DNA from: Bacteroidaceae bacterium
GTDB taxonomy: Bacteria; Bacteroidota; Bacteroidia; Bacteroidales; Bacteroidaceae
Assembly (NCBI GenBank): GCA_017416805.1
Contig: JAFQBB010000032.1
Location: forward strand, 95,379-159,378
Direction: 5' to 3'
DNA: 64,000 bases
Positions within the stretch are counted from its first letter, which is position 1. Each line of letters starts with the position of its first letter. Shown here piece after piece: positions 18,066-27,786 of this stretch. Under the pieces are notes generated by a model. That model saw only the letters and a program-made list of their open reading frames with translations, did no database searches and was not told the DNA's origin. The position numbers were made by a program, and so were the translations under genes.

Positions 18066-20615
18066 ATGAAAACCAAGAAACACATCTGGAGGTTTGGTCG
18101 GCATTGGATGCTGGCAGCCGGAGTACTGTTGGCTGGTGGTTTTGTTTGCTCTTGTGAAGATGAGTATGATTTGGATGAGCGTACTCCTGACGGATGGGGT
18201 GCCAGTATCTATAGTTGGCTCGACGAACAAGGCAATTTCACCAATACGGTGCGCATGATTGAAAGCCTGAATTATCAGGATGTTTTGGCAAAAACGGGAT
18301 CAAAAACCTTGTTTGTGGCCGATGATGCTGCTTACGAACGTTTTTACCGTAACAATCCATGGGGAGTTTCCAGTTATGATCAACTTACTACGGCGCAGAA
18401 GCGCTTGTTGTTGTTCGGAAATATGCTCGACAATTCCATGCAGTTGAGCAACCTTCCGAGTACGGCAGGTACACCGCCTACCGAGGGTGACTGTATGCGG
18501 CGCTATTCATCGACTTCCATTTTCGATTCTGTGCCAGTACTGCTAAAGGATCAAATGCCCGACAATATCTATTGGCGTCGCTATAGGGAAAGCAATAAAC
18601 CTATGGTATGTATGCAGGACAATACCAATACGCCTCTTCTGTTCTTCATTGAGAAACAGTTAGTAAACAAGAAGATTACGAACGATGATTACAATTTCCT
18701 TTTCAATTACAAAACGAACCGCCAGCCTGGTGATGCCAGTGTAAATGGTGTGACTGTAACGGAAGGAAATATACGTTGCTCCAACGGATTTATTCATCGC
18801 ATGGCTGAAGTTATCAGTCCGTTGCCTAACATGGCAGAGGTGATAGCCTCTAAGCCTAATACCAGTGCTTACAATGAGTTGTTGGAACGTTTTTGTGCGC
18901 CTTTCCCTGACCGGAATCCGACAGCTAACGGTTCGGTAACCCAGCAGTATAACCTTGATTACGGGACTGCAGTAGATACGGTCTTTGTCAAACGTTTCTT
19001 TTCGGAAAAATCAGAAGGAGGTTCTCCTGTAAACCTTACGCCTGATGGGAAAGTGGTCAGTGAATTTGAAATGTTGAAATACGACCCGGAATGGAACTCT
19101 TATTATGCAGGTATCGACGAACAAGGTGCAGAAATGGCCATGCAACGCAACATGGGTGTGATGATGGTTCCTTCCAATGAGGCTTTGGATCGTTATTGGA
19201 ACGATGGTGCTGGTCGCGTATTGAAGGATTATTATGGCTCGTGGGATAAGGTTCCTAACGATATGATAGCTGAACTTATCAATGTCAACATGTTGGAATC
19301 ATTCATTGGTTCTGTCCCCTCCAAGTTTGATGGGATCTTGAATGATGCCAACGACCCGATGGGCGTTTCTGTTAAACATGTGGATTCTGTATTCTTAGCC
19401 TGCAATGGAGCTGTTTATCTGACCAATTATGTTTATTCTCCGACCTTGTTCATCAGTGTGCTCTATCCGGCTTGGATTAATGAGACTATGCATATCCTGC
19501 GTTGGGGTATCCAACAGTGTCAATACAATGTTTATTTGAACTCACTGAATGCAGACTACAGTTTCTTTATCCCAACGAATAAGGCTTTGTTGGAATATAT
19601 AGATCCTGTTTCGTATGGAAAAGAGGGTAAGACACAATTGTTCCGTTTCCGTTATGACAAAAAAGCTCAGACTGTTAAGGCCAGTATTTGGAATTATGAT
19701 ATGGCTACGCGGACTACAACCGACAGTATCGGTGAAGCAAGTAGTGAGCAGATTGTAAACAGATTGAGAGATATTCTGGAAACTCATATTGTCATTGGCA
19801 ATGTGGAAGATGGACATACCTATTACCGCACGAAGGGTGGTACGGAAATCCGTGTAAACAATGTGGCCGATGGAGAAAAAGGTATGACTGTTGAAGGTAG
19901 TTTCCAAATAAATGAGGGCGATCCTATCCCTGTCGTTCAGATTTACGACCAGACGAAGGATGGCGGAAATGGTAAAGCTTATATTTTGGACGGTGAGCCT
20001 ATCATGGGAACTCGTCGGACCGTGTATGATGTGTTGGCTGAACATGAAGAGTTCTCCAAGTTCTACGAATTGATGCAGGGTAGTGCTCTGTTTGAGAGAG
20101 TCCATAATAAGAAGTATCCGTGCGGTGGCAATAATATTTCTGTCTTCAATACTTATCATTACACAGTTTATGTACCGACAAACGAAAGTATTGAGGCCTT
20201 GCAGCGCAGCGGAAAGCTCTCTTCATGGGAAAACGTGGCTGCTCATAAGGATAATGAAGATTTTGCAGCAGCGACAAGAGATTCGTTGGGTATTGTCAAT
20301 TTCTTGCGTTACCACATTCAGGATAATGCTTTGTTTATTGGTGCAGAGCCAGAGAAGGAGAACTTTGAAACTTCGCTTATGAACGAGCAGACCAAACGTT
20401 TCTACCGATTGGAGGTCAATTCGAATGGAAGTGGTATCTCTATTGAAGATGGTGCAGGCAACACTCGTCAGGTCCTGACTTCGGATGAAAGTCTTTACAA
20501 CCTTATGGCAAGAGAGTACCAGTATAACGAAGGAGATGCAGCATCGGCTTCCCATATTGAAACAACGTCATCAGCTGTTATTCATCTCATTGACGGACCG
20601 CTGTTGGTTAAGTAA
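18066..20615 (+). CDS. Large FAS1 (fasciclin)-domain lipoprotein
   Basis: The 849-residue protein has a lipoprotein signal peptide with lipidation at about C30 (FVCSC, followed by acidic EDEYDLDE, the export signal that places Bacteroides lipoproteins on the cell surface). FAS1 units can be recognised at about 45-260 (SIYSWLDEQGNFTNTVRMIE, TLFVADDAAYERF), about 450-620 (YSFFIPTNKALLEYID) and about 650-849 (YTVYVPTNESIEALQ, ending VIHLIDGPL). FAS1 domains mediate adhesion or ligand binding. It is the first gene of the PUL, 32 bases before susC, in a position where surface glycan-binding proteins often lie. Glycan binding is inference. Confidence 0.8.
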   Translation: MKTKKHIWRFGRHWMLAAGVLLAGGFVCSCEDEYDLDERTPDGWGASIYSWLDEQGNFTNTVRMIESLNYQDVLAKTGSKTLFVADDAAYERFYRNNPWGVSSYDQLTTAQKRLLLFGNMLDNSMQLSNLPSTAGTPPTEGDCMRRYSSTSIFDSVPVLLKDQMPDNIYWRRYRESNKPMVCMQDNTNTPLLFFIEKQLVNKKITNDDYNFLFNYKTNRQPGDASVNGVTVTEGNIRCSNGFIHRMAEVISPLPNMAEVIASKPNTSAYNELLERFCAPFPDRNPTANGSVTQQYNLDYGTAVDTVFVKRFFSEKSEGGSPVNLTPDGKVVSEFEMLKYDPEWNSYYAGIDEQGAEMAMQRNMGVMMVPSNEALDRYWNDGAGRVLKDYYGSWDKVPNDMIAELINVNMLESFIGSVPSKFDGILNDANDPMGVSVKHVDSVFLACNGAVYLTNYVYSPTLFISVLYPAWINETMHILRWGIQQCQYNVYLNSLNADYSFFIPTNKALLEYIDPVSYGKEGKTQLFRFRYDKKAQTVKASIWNYDMATRTTTDSIGEASSEQIVNRLRDILETHIVIGNVEDGHTYYRTKGGTEIRVNNVADGEKGMTVEGSFQINEGDPIPVVQIYDQTKDGGNGKAYILDGEPIMGTRRTVYDVLAEHEEFSKFYELMQGSALFERVHNKKYPCGGNNISVFNTYHYTVYVPTNESIEALQRSGKLSSWENVAAHKDNEDFAAATRDSLGIVNFLRYHIQDNALFIGAEPEKENFETSLMNEQTKRFYRLEVNSNGSGISIEDGAGNTRQVLTSDESLYNLMAREYQYNEGDAASASHIETTSSAVIHLIDGPLLVK

Positions 20616-20647
20616 ATGAAAGTCAAGAATCAAGAAGTTTAAGAGTT

Positions 20648-23600
20648 ATGAAATCAAGAAGATTGACAAAAATAGTAGGATTGGCGGTTGTGGGCTGTTG
20701 GCTTGCAACTACTGGTTCCTATGCCCAAAAAGCGGGCGACATCATCAGCGGTACGGTGAATGATGATTTGGGTCCTGTGTCATTTGCAAATGTAGTTGAA
20801 TTGGATGCAACCAATCGTATTGTAGCAAATGCCGTAACGGACATGAACGGAAACTTCTCTTTCAGGTTGAAGAATCCGAAAGACAAATTGCGTGTCACTT
20901 TTGTGGGTTACAAGACGGTGACATTACCTATTAATAAAACTGTTTTCAAAATCCGGATGGTTGATGAACTCCAGATAGAGGAGGTGGTCATCACTTCCAA
21001 GAAGAAGGCTGAAGGTTCTGGTCTGGCTATCCCTATGGATGAGATTTCTACAGCCCGCCAGAGCATTGAGATGTCAGAGTTCGAGGGCTTGCCTTTGACT
21101 ACGGTTGATGAGGCTTTGCAAGGACGTATTGCCGGACTTGACATCGTGGCCAACTCCGGTAACTTGGGTTCGGGAACATCCATGCGTCTGCGTGGTGTCT
21201 CTACAATCAACGGGTCCAGCGAACCCCTCATTGTGGTCGATGGTAATGTGTTGGATACCAATACGGATGATTTTGATTTTTCATCGGCCAACGAGGAGAA
21301 GTTTGCCCAGTTGTTGAATGTGAACCCTGAGGATATCCAAAGCATTTCTGTACTTAAGGATGCGGCTGCAACGGCCATTTGGGGGTCGCAAGGAGCAAAT
21401 GGTGTAATTGAAATCAAGACAAAACGTGGTTCACGTGGAAAAACTCGTGTAACCTATAGTTACCGATTGACAGGTACTTATCAGCCGGAAGGGTATAAGT
21501 TGCTGAACGGTGACGAATACACCATGCTTTTGAAAGAGGAATATTTCAATCCTTCTCTCAGTCAGGAAGCCAGCGACATCAAGGAGTTGAACTATCAGAG
21601 CACCGGATTCTCGGAATATGAGATGTACAACAACAATACAGATTGGCTCAAGGAGGTGAAAAAGGTCGGATGGCGTCAGAATCACTATGTGTCTTTGAGT
21701 GGTGGTGGCGAAAAGGCTCATTTCCGTATCGGTGCAGGATACGACCGTGAAACAGGTTCTATCATAGAACAGCAATTGGACCGTTTCACTTCACGTGTGA
21801 ATTTGGACTATTTCGTTTCTGACCGTATCAAGATTGAAACGAACATATCGCTTACTTATACGAAGAACCAGAAGAATCAGGGAGACCTTTTGGCTCTTGC
21901 CTACGTCCGTATGCCGAATCTTTCTGTGTATGCACAAGACCAGTATGGAAACGATTTGGACGAATACTACCACATGTTGCCGTCTGTATCAGATAAATTG
22001 CGCGACCAGATGGTTACAGGAAGTGGAAATAATCAACGACCTATCCCCAACCCTGTGGCATTGGCGCATGAGGCAAAGAATGATGAAACAAGTTACAGCA
22101 TTGACCCGGAGTTTAAGCTCCGTTACGACTTGTTGGGACTTAGCGATGAAAAGACCCGTTTGAATTATGAAGGAAAGGTGTTGTTCAATATCTTCAACCG
22201 ATACGAAGACCAATACATGCCGTCATCACTCAATACGTTGGGGTGGACCTCTAATCAGAGCAATCAGACTACGGCCTCTTCATCAAAGAGCTTTGCTATT
22301 ACCACAACCCATACGTTGACTTTTACGCCGGCATTCCGCAACAAGGACCATTCGCTTTCCATGTTGTTGCGCGGACAGTTGCGTAGCGGAGAGTCCACAT
22401 CGCAAAATACAGTAGTATGGGGAACACCTTCAGGTTCAATTCAAAGTACAGGTGTTCCGGGTATAATCAGTGGTATGAACACGGGTAGTGGTCAGTCTCG
22501 TAGTATCTATTTTACCTATTCGGCCCACTATGCTTACAAGGGGCGTTATATGGCAGACTTCTCAGTACGTCGTGACGGAACTACCAAATTCGGTTCTGAC
22601 AAGCGTTGGGGTAATTTCCCCGCTTTCTCTATCCGTTGGAACGTAAGCCGTGAACCATGGTTCCAGAAGACGTTGCCTTGGATTTCTATGCTCTCTGTTC
22701 GTCCGGGATGGGGTGTCGTAGGTACACAACCTGGTGCAGAATACCTCTATTTCAGTAAGTATGCTAATGGTAAGGGGTATATGGGTGAAGGTTCTGTCTA
22801 TCCGAAGAATATTCAGATGAAGAAACTCAAATGGCAGGAAAAGGAAACCTATAACTTGGGTGCCGACTTCGGCTTCTTTGACGATCGGATTACCGGTAAT
22901 GTGGAGTTCTATTGGCAGTTTACTTCCGACCTCTTGATGGCCAATAGAGGAATTCCTACTTCGTCAGGTTTTGCCACTCTTGATTGGCAGAATGTGGGTA
23001 ACATGAAGAATATCGGTTGGGAGTTCAACTTGAATGGAAACCGTCTTCTCCATTTTGGAAAGTTTGAGATGGATATCAATATGACTTTTGCCAATAACAA
23101 GAATGAAATAACCTCGATGGATGAGACCTGTTTGAGCAGTCTGAACCATGAATTCGATCAGAATAACGGTTCTTACATGACACGTGTTCAGGTAGGACAT
23201 GCCTTGGGTAGCATTTATGGATTCCGTTATAAGGGAGTATATCAGTATTCAGAATATTCACCCGAAGAGGTGAAGGGCGTAAGCGGACCCAATGCGCCTG
23301 TTGCCCGCGATGCGAATGGTGTTGTCATCCTTGACGAAAATGGAATGACGAAGCCTATGATGTTCTGTGCTGATACCCGTAACTATGAGTTCCGTGGTGG
23401 TGATGCTATCTACGAGGACATCAATCACGATGGAAATATCAACGAACTTGATATCGTTTATCTCGGTTCCTCATTGCCTAAGTTTACCGGAGGTTTCGGC
23501 TTCCGTCTCAAGTGGGGACGTATTTCATGGAACAATCAGTTCAACTTCCGTTATGGCAACAAAATTATCAACAAGGCTCGTATGAATGTGGAGAATATGT

Positions 23601-23965
23601 ACACAAACAACAACCAGAGTCGTGCCGTCAATTGGCGCTGGCGTGTTGAGGGAGATGAGACTTCTGTGCCTCGTGCACTCCGTCAGCATGGTTATAACTG
23701 GTTGGGAAGCGACCGTTTTGTAGAGGATGGTTCGTTCGTACGTTTGAACTACTCACAAATCAGTTATTCGTTCGATCCGAGATTCATCAAACAGTTCGGA
23801 ATCCAAAGGCTTGACTTTTATGTGTCTGCCAACAACCTGTTCTGTCTGACAAACTATTCGGGAGCAGACCCTGAAGTGGGATACGGAGGATTGGGTGTTG
23901 TGACAGACAATGCACAGACACCGCGCTCCAAGTCTTTCACTGCCGGTGTGACAATACAGTTCTGA
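20648..23965 (+). CDS. SusC-like TonB-dependent outer membrane transporter (first pair)
   Basis: The 1105-residue protein has a signal peptide (cleavage near SYAQ, residue 27) and a carboxypeptidase-regulatory-like domain (about 32-110, ISGTVNDDLGPVSFANV). A TonB box-like stretch IEEVVIT follows, then a plug (about 140-260, with AIWGSQGANGVIEIKTKRG) and a 22-stranded barrel ending in the aromatic F of TAGVTIQF. It imports oligosaccharides captured by its SusD lid. It sits between the FAS1 lipoprotein and the SusD gene. The plug, TonB box and barrel end all look intact. Confidence 0.93.
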   Translation: MKSRRLTKIVGLAVVGCWLATTGSYAQKAGDIISGTVNDDLGPVSFANVVELDATNRIVANAVTDMNGNFSFRLKNPKDKLRVTFVGYKTVTLPINKTVFKIRMVDELQIEEVVITSKKKAEGSGLAIPMDEISTARQSIEMSEFEGLPLTTVDEALQGRIAGLDIVANSGNLGSGTSMRLRGVSTINGSSEPLIVVDGNVLDTNTDDFDFSSANEEKFAQLLNVNPEDIQSISVLKDAAATAIWGSQGANGVIEIKTKRGSRGKTRVTYSYRLTGTYQPEGYKLLNGDEYTMLLKEEYFNPSLSQEASDIKELNYQSTGFSEYEMYNNNTDWLKEVKKVGWRQNHYVSLSGGGEKAHFRIGAGYDRETGSIIEQQLDRFTSRVNLDYFVSDRIKIETNISLTYTKNQKNQGDLLALAYVRMPNLSVYAQDQYGNDLDEYYHMLPSVSDKLRDQMVTGSGNNQRPIPNPVALAHEAKNDETSYSIDPEFKLRYDLLGLSDEKTRLNYEGKVLFNIFNRYEDQYMPSSLNTLGWTSNQSNQTTASSSKSFAITTTHTLTFTPAFRNKDHSLSMLLRGQLRSGESTSQNTVVWGTPSGSIQSTGVPGIISGMNTGSGQSRSIYFTYSAHYAYKGRYMADFSVRRDGTTKFGSDKRWGNFPAFSIRWNVSREPWFQKTLPWISMLSVRPGWGVVGTQPGAEYLYFSKYANGKGYMGEGSVYPKNIQMKKLKWQEKETYNLGADFGFFDDRITGNVEFYWQFTSDLLMANRGIPTSSGFATLDWQNVGNMKNIGWEFNLNGNRLLHFGKFEMDINMTFANNKNEITSMDETCLSSLNHEFDQNNGSYMTRVQVGHALGSIYGFRYKGVYQYSEYSPEEVKGVSGPNAPVARDANGVVILDENGMTKPMMFCADTRNYEFRGGDAIYEDINHDGNINELDIVYLGSSLPKFTGGFGFRLKWGRISWNNQFNFRYGNKIINKARMNVENMYTNNNQSRAVNWRWRVEGDETSVPRALRQHGYNWLGSDRFVEDGSFVRLNYSQISYSFDPRFIKQFGIQRLDFYVSANNLFCLTNYSGADPEVGYGGLGVVTDNAQTPRSKSFTAGVTIQF

Positions 23966-24002
23966 TAGAATCAAAGAAGTTTAAAGCTAAAAAGATAAAG
24001 TT

Positions 24003-25685
24003 ATGAAAAAACTTAAATATATAGTTTGCGGCCTTTGCCTCACTACAGGACTGACCGGTTGTGATGACTTCCTGGAAATCCTGCCTATGAATGAGGTGGT
24101 GCTTGAAAACTACTGGACAGAAAAGCAAGATGTGACCAGTGTGGTAAACAGCTGCTATGAAACGATGGAAAGTGCAGATTTCCTGAATCGCATGGGCGTA
24201 TGGGGAGAATTGCGCTCTGAAAACCTGCGTATGGGTAGTAATGTTCCCAACGAGATTAATGACATCTTGAAGGAGAATTTGCTTCCTACCAATCCCTATT
24301 GCAATTGGTCGATTTTCTATAAGGCCATCAATTATTGCAATACGGTGTGCCACTATGCGCCCGAGGTGCAGCGGATAGACCCTAATTATACTGAGGCCGA
24401 GATGCGTGCCAATATTGCGGAAGTGACAGCATTGAGGTCGTTGTGTTATTTCTATCTGGCGCGTACGTTCCGCGATGTCCCCTATACGACACGTCCCAGC
24501 ATTGACGATACTGAATCGTTTGCTATTCCTGCAATACCTTTTGAAGAAATGCTTGACACACTCATTACCGATTTGGAAAGAGTGAAAGATGATGCTGTGC
24601 GTCGTTATTACACTGATGACAGCCCCAACCAATATTATAATTCAAGCCGAGTAACCAGACAACTTGTTTATGCATTATTGGCTGATCTCTATTTATGGAA
24701 AGGTGATTGGGACAATTCCGTCAAGTATTGTGACCTTGTGCTTGATTTCAAGCGTCAGCAGTATGAAGAGATGTTGGCCCGAGAAGGGAATGATGTTTCT
24801 ATCTATATTGAACTTTTTGGCGACATCCCTATGATCTTGTCAAAACCCCAGGGACAGGATTTGGGAGGTTATGCTTATACAGATATTTTTGGTGCTGGTA
24901 ATTCATTCGAAAGTATCTTCGAACTCTATTTCGAAAGTAATCAAGACCAGAAAAATACATGGGTAAACGATTTTTATGGAAGCAGCTCAAACAATTATCG
25001 TGGTCGGTTGAGTGCCCCCGACTTCTTACGTAAAGAGGTGATAGAGGGAACAAACACTGTTTTCTCGAAAACAGATGGACGTGCTTTTGAAAATGTCAGA
25101 GTCGAAGGAGCTACTTATGCTGTTTCAAAGTTTGTCTATCAGTCTATTGCTTATAAAACGAAATCTGTTACCTCTGAAAGTACGTTAGACTGGGCCGCAG
25201 TAACCCATTCTTCGGCAAAAAGTGCCCATTGGATGTTCTATCGTCTGACGGACGTGATGCTTATCAAGGCCGAAGCTTTGATAATGCGTGGTGGCAGTGA
25301 AGAAGACAGATTGGCAGCTTTTGAACTTATCAATTCGGTAAATAAGAGGGCAAACTGTGGAGCTACTCCGTTGGGAGATGCTTCAAAATACACCACAAAG
25401 GCTTCTATGGAAGAGTTGTTGATGGCTGAACGTCACAGAGAATTCATGTTTGAAGGTAAGCGTTGGTTTGATCTTGTGCGTATAGCTCGCAGAGATGGAA
25501 ACAACAGACGACTCGTTGAATATGCTTCACGTAAGTACATTGAAAATATAAATGCTATCAAGATTAAGTTGGCCGATCCCAACATCATCTATTTCCCCTA
25601 TGCCAAAAGCGAGCTGAAGGTAAATCCTTACCTCAAGCAGAATCCGGCATACGGCAAGGATGAAAATACGGAACTGACCAATTAA
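24003..25685 (+). CDS. SusD/RagB-like outer membrane lipoprotein (first pair)
   Basis: The 560-residue protein has lipobox GLTGC with lipidated C20 followed by DDFLE, typical of SusD proteins. The TPR-like helices of the SusD fold are visible (IAEVTALRSLCYFYLARTF; YALLADLYLWKGDWDNSVKY) and the C-terminal RagB region has the conserved MAERHREFMFEGKRWFDLVR segment. SusD covers the SusC channel and delivers bound glycan. It lies 38 bases after susC. Confidence 0.93.
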   Translation: MKKLKYIVCGLCLTTGLTGCDDFLEILPMNEVVLENYWTEKQDVTSVVNSCYETMESADFLNRMGVWGELRSENLRMGSNVPNEINDILKENLLPTNPYCNWSIFYKAINYCNTVCHYAPEVQRIDPNYTEAEMRANIAEVTALRSLCYFYLARTFRDVPYTTRPSIDDTESFAIPAIPFEEMLDTLITDLERVKDDAVRRYYTDDSPNQYYNSSRVTRQLVYALLADLYLWKGDWDNSVKYCDLVLDFKRQQYEEMLAREGNDVSIYIELFGDIPMILSKPQGQDLGGYAYTDIFGAGNSFESIFELYFESNQDQKNTWVNDFYGSSSNNYRGRLSAPDFLRKEVIEGTNTVFSKTDGRAFENVRVEGATYAVSKFVYQSIAYKTKSVTSESTLDWAAVTHSSAKSAHWMFYRLTDVMLIKAEALIMRGGSEEDRLAAFELINSVNKRANCGATPLGDASKYTTKASMEELLMAERHREFMFEGKRWFDLVRIARRDGNNRRLVEYASRKYIENINAIKIKLADPNIIYFPYAKSELKVNPYLKQNPAYGKDENTELTN

Positions 25686-25726
25686 TGAATGACAAAAAAA
25701 AGAACTCATAAATAAAACGTAAAGAT

Positions 25727-27670
25727 ATGAAAAAAATCAAGCATATAATCTGTGCCTTGTGCCTCTTCACAGGAATGATAGCTTGTGTTGACAACGATGA
25801 TATAGTGACGAACTACTATGTCTCGACCAAGGTGACAGCTTCCGGCTTTTTGGAAAATAATCCGGAACGTTTCAGTGAGTTTACCGGAATCCTTCGGAGA
25901 ACTCCTTACTATTCGTTGTTATCTACGTATGGAAAATATACCCTGTTTGCTCCTACAAACGAAGCTATCAGCCGTTATATGTCCAAAAATGGATATGGTT
26001 CGATAGAGGCCATTCCGGATGCCACATGTGACACATTGGCCCGTACTCACATAGTCAAGGATGGAGCCTATTACACAACGGATATCAGCGAGGGTGCGTT
26101 GCCTAAACTGAATATGGTTGATGCCTACATCGTGTTGTCGAGCGATTCGGATGTATATAACAACAATGCGTTGGTATATTATATTAATAAGAACGCGCGC
26201 GTATTGGAGTATGATGACTCTGTGACCAATGGTGTGGTTCACGTGTTGGAGGATGTTATCGGTGCAACCAGCCTTTTGCTTCCTGACAAGATGGCCGAGG
26301 ATTCAACGATAACCCTTTTCACGCAAGCATTGCAGCTTACAGGATTGGCAGACTCGCTGATTCAGAATATAGATTATTCCTATTCATGTAGCAATGACTC
26401 TGTACATGAGGGTAAGATGGTGCGCTGTACCTCAGGAAGCCAGTTGTTTACCCGTTCCTACTGGCCGGAGAAGAGATATTTCAAATATACAGCTTTTGTT
26501 GAGCCGGATGAAGTCTATCATCGTTACGGGATTTATACAATCGATGACCTGATTGCTCATGCAAAGATGATATATGACCAGACTTATGATGAAGATGCAA
26601 ATCTGTATGATAATGATCCTACTCACAGGAAGAATCCGTTGAACCGCTTTGTCAGCTATCATTTGTTGCCTCGTATCGGCCAATATAATGATTGGGTGCA
26701 GTCGGGCGATTTGCGTGAGCAGTGCTGGTATACATCCATCAGCGACCCTGAAGAATTTTATCCTACCATGTGTCCGGGAACCATCATGCGTTTTGCCGGA
26801 CCTCCTGCCGGTCTCTTTATCAACCGGAAGGGAGTACAGAACAATGCTCCTATACCTGGAGTAAAGGTGTTGTCTCCGTCCGAGTCGGGTTCAATCGATC
26901 AGAATGCAGAGAATGGAGTTTATCATTATATCGATGACATCCTGGCTTACACCCCGCAGGTTCGCGATGAGGTGCTGAACTGCCGCATCCGTATCGATGC
27001 TACGACACTCAGTCCTGACTTTATCAATTGCAATGGTAAAGGACGTTATGGTGAGGACCTTTTGACTGGATTCAAGAATGATTATATTACCGATTGGGTC
27101 GTATCTCCTGAAACATACGTCGGGGTACACAGCGATGTAGGTTATTGGAACTCCTATTGTGCCAATGCGGTATGTATCAGTGGTGTGTTTGATGTCGCCT
27201 TCAAACTGCCTCCTGTTCCGTCAGGAACCTATGAAATCCGCTTGGGATACACATGTGGTGATGAGCGTGGTGTAGTACAGGTATATCTGAAAGAGGAAGA
27301 GAGTGGTAAAGGTTATCAGCCATGCGGTATTCCTGTCGATTTGCGTGAATATGGCCCTGCGCCACATATTGGTTGGGTAGAAGATACAGACGATCCGGAA
27401 CAGAATATCGCCAACGACAAGGCTATGCACAATCGTGGCTATATGAAAGCTATGGACAGCTATCGTTCCGGTGGTGCTGAAGGACCATTGAGAAACAATA
27501 ACTGGAATCTTCGTCGTATTTTGGCTACGGAATACCTGAATGAGGCAAGTACTTATTGGCTCCGTTTCCGTCAGGTGCTGAATGATCCGCAACGTTATTG
27601 GTCGTTTGACTATATTGAACTTTGCCCCAGCGATGTGTATAAAAGCCCACAGGGTGAGGATACTCATTAA
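25727..27670 (+). CDS. FAS1-domain lipoprotein with C-terminal beta-sandwich
   Basis: The 647-residue protein has lipobox MIAC (C20), and its signal peptide strongly resembles that of the SusD just upstream. A FAS1 domain occupies about 37-178 (YTLFAPTNEAISRYM, ending NGVVHVLEDVI) and a second, more divergent one about 190-405 (ending NGVYHYIDDILAY). Residues about 420-640 form a probable beta-sandwich (SGTYEIRLGY, YWLRFRQVL, ending WSFDYIELCPSDVY) like carbohydrate-binding or discoidin-like modules. It is likely a surface lipoprotein working with the SusCD pair. The ligand is unknown. Confidence 0.8.
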   Translation: MKKIKHIICALCLFTGMIACVDNDDIVTNYYVSTKVTASGFLENNPERFSEFTGILRRTPYYSLLSTYGKYTLFAPTNEAISRYMSKNGYGSIEAIPDATCDTLARTHIVKDGAYYTTDISEGALPKLNMVDAYIVLSSDSDVYNNNALVYYINKNARVLEYDDSVTNGVVHVLEDVIGATSLLLPDKMAEDSTITLFTQALQLTGLADSLIQNIDYSYSCSNDSVHEGKMVRCTSGSQLFTRSYWPEKRYFKYTAFVEPDEVYHRYGIYTIDDLIAHAKMIYDQTYDEDANLYDNDPTHRKNPLNRFVSYHLLPRIGQYNDWVQSGDLREQCWYTSISDPEEFYPTMCPGTIMRFAGPPAGLFINRKGVQNNAPIPGVKVLSPSESGSIDQNAENGVYHYIDDILAYTPQVRDEVLNCRIRIDATTLSPDFINCNGKGRYGEDLLTGFKNDYITDWVVSPETYVGVHSDVGYWNSYCANAVCISGVFDVAFKLPPVPSGTYEIRLGYTCGDERGVVQVYLKEEESGKGYQPCGIPVDLREYGPAPHIGWVEDTDDPEQNIANDKAMHNRGYMKAMDSYRSGGAEGPLRNNNWNLRRILATEYLNEASTYWLRFRQVLNDPQRYWSFDYIELCPSDVYKSPQGEDTH

Positions 27671-27786
27671 AATTAGGGATTCCACGAGCTTTTAGAATGA
27701 TTAAAAAGTAAAAGATTAAAAACAGGATTGCCAACCTGCTGTCTGTTCACGATAGCAGGAAGGCTTTCCAATAAGAATCAGAATTT
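27671..27786 (+). other. Gap between FAS1 genes with a weak hairpin
   Basis: This is the longest internal gap of the operon (116 bases). It contains a 6-base stem (CCTGCT 27735-27740, AGCAGG 27754-27759) that might attenuate or process the transcript. There is no promoter box. Confidence 0.25.
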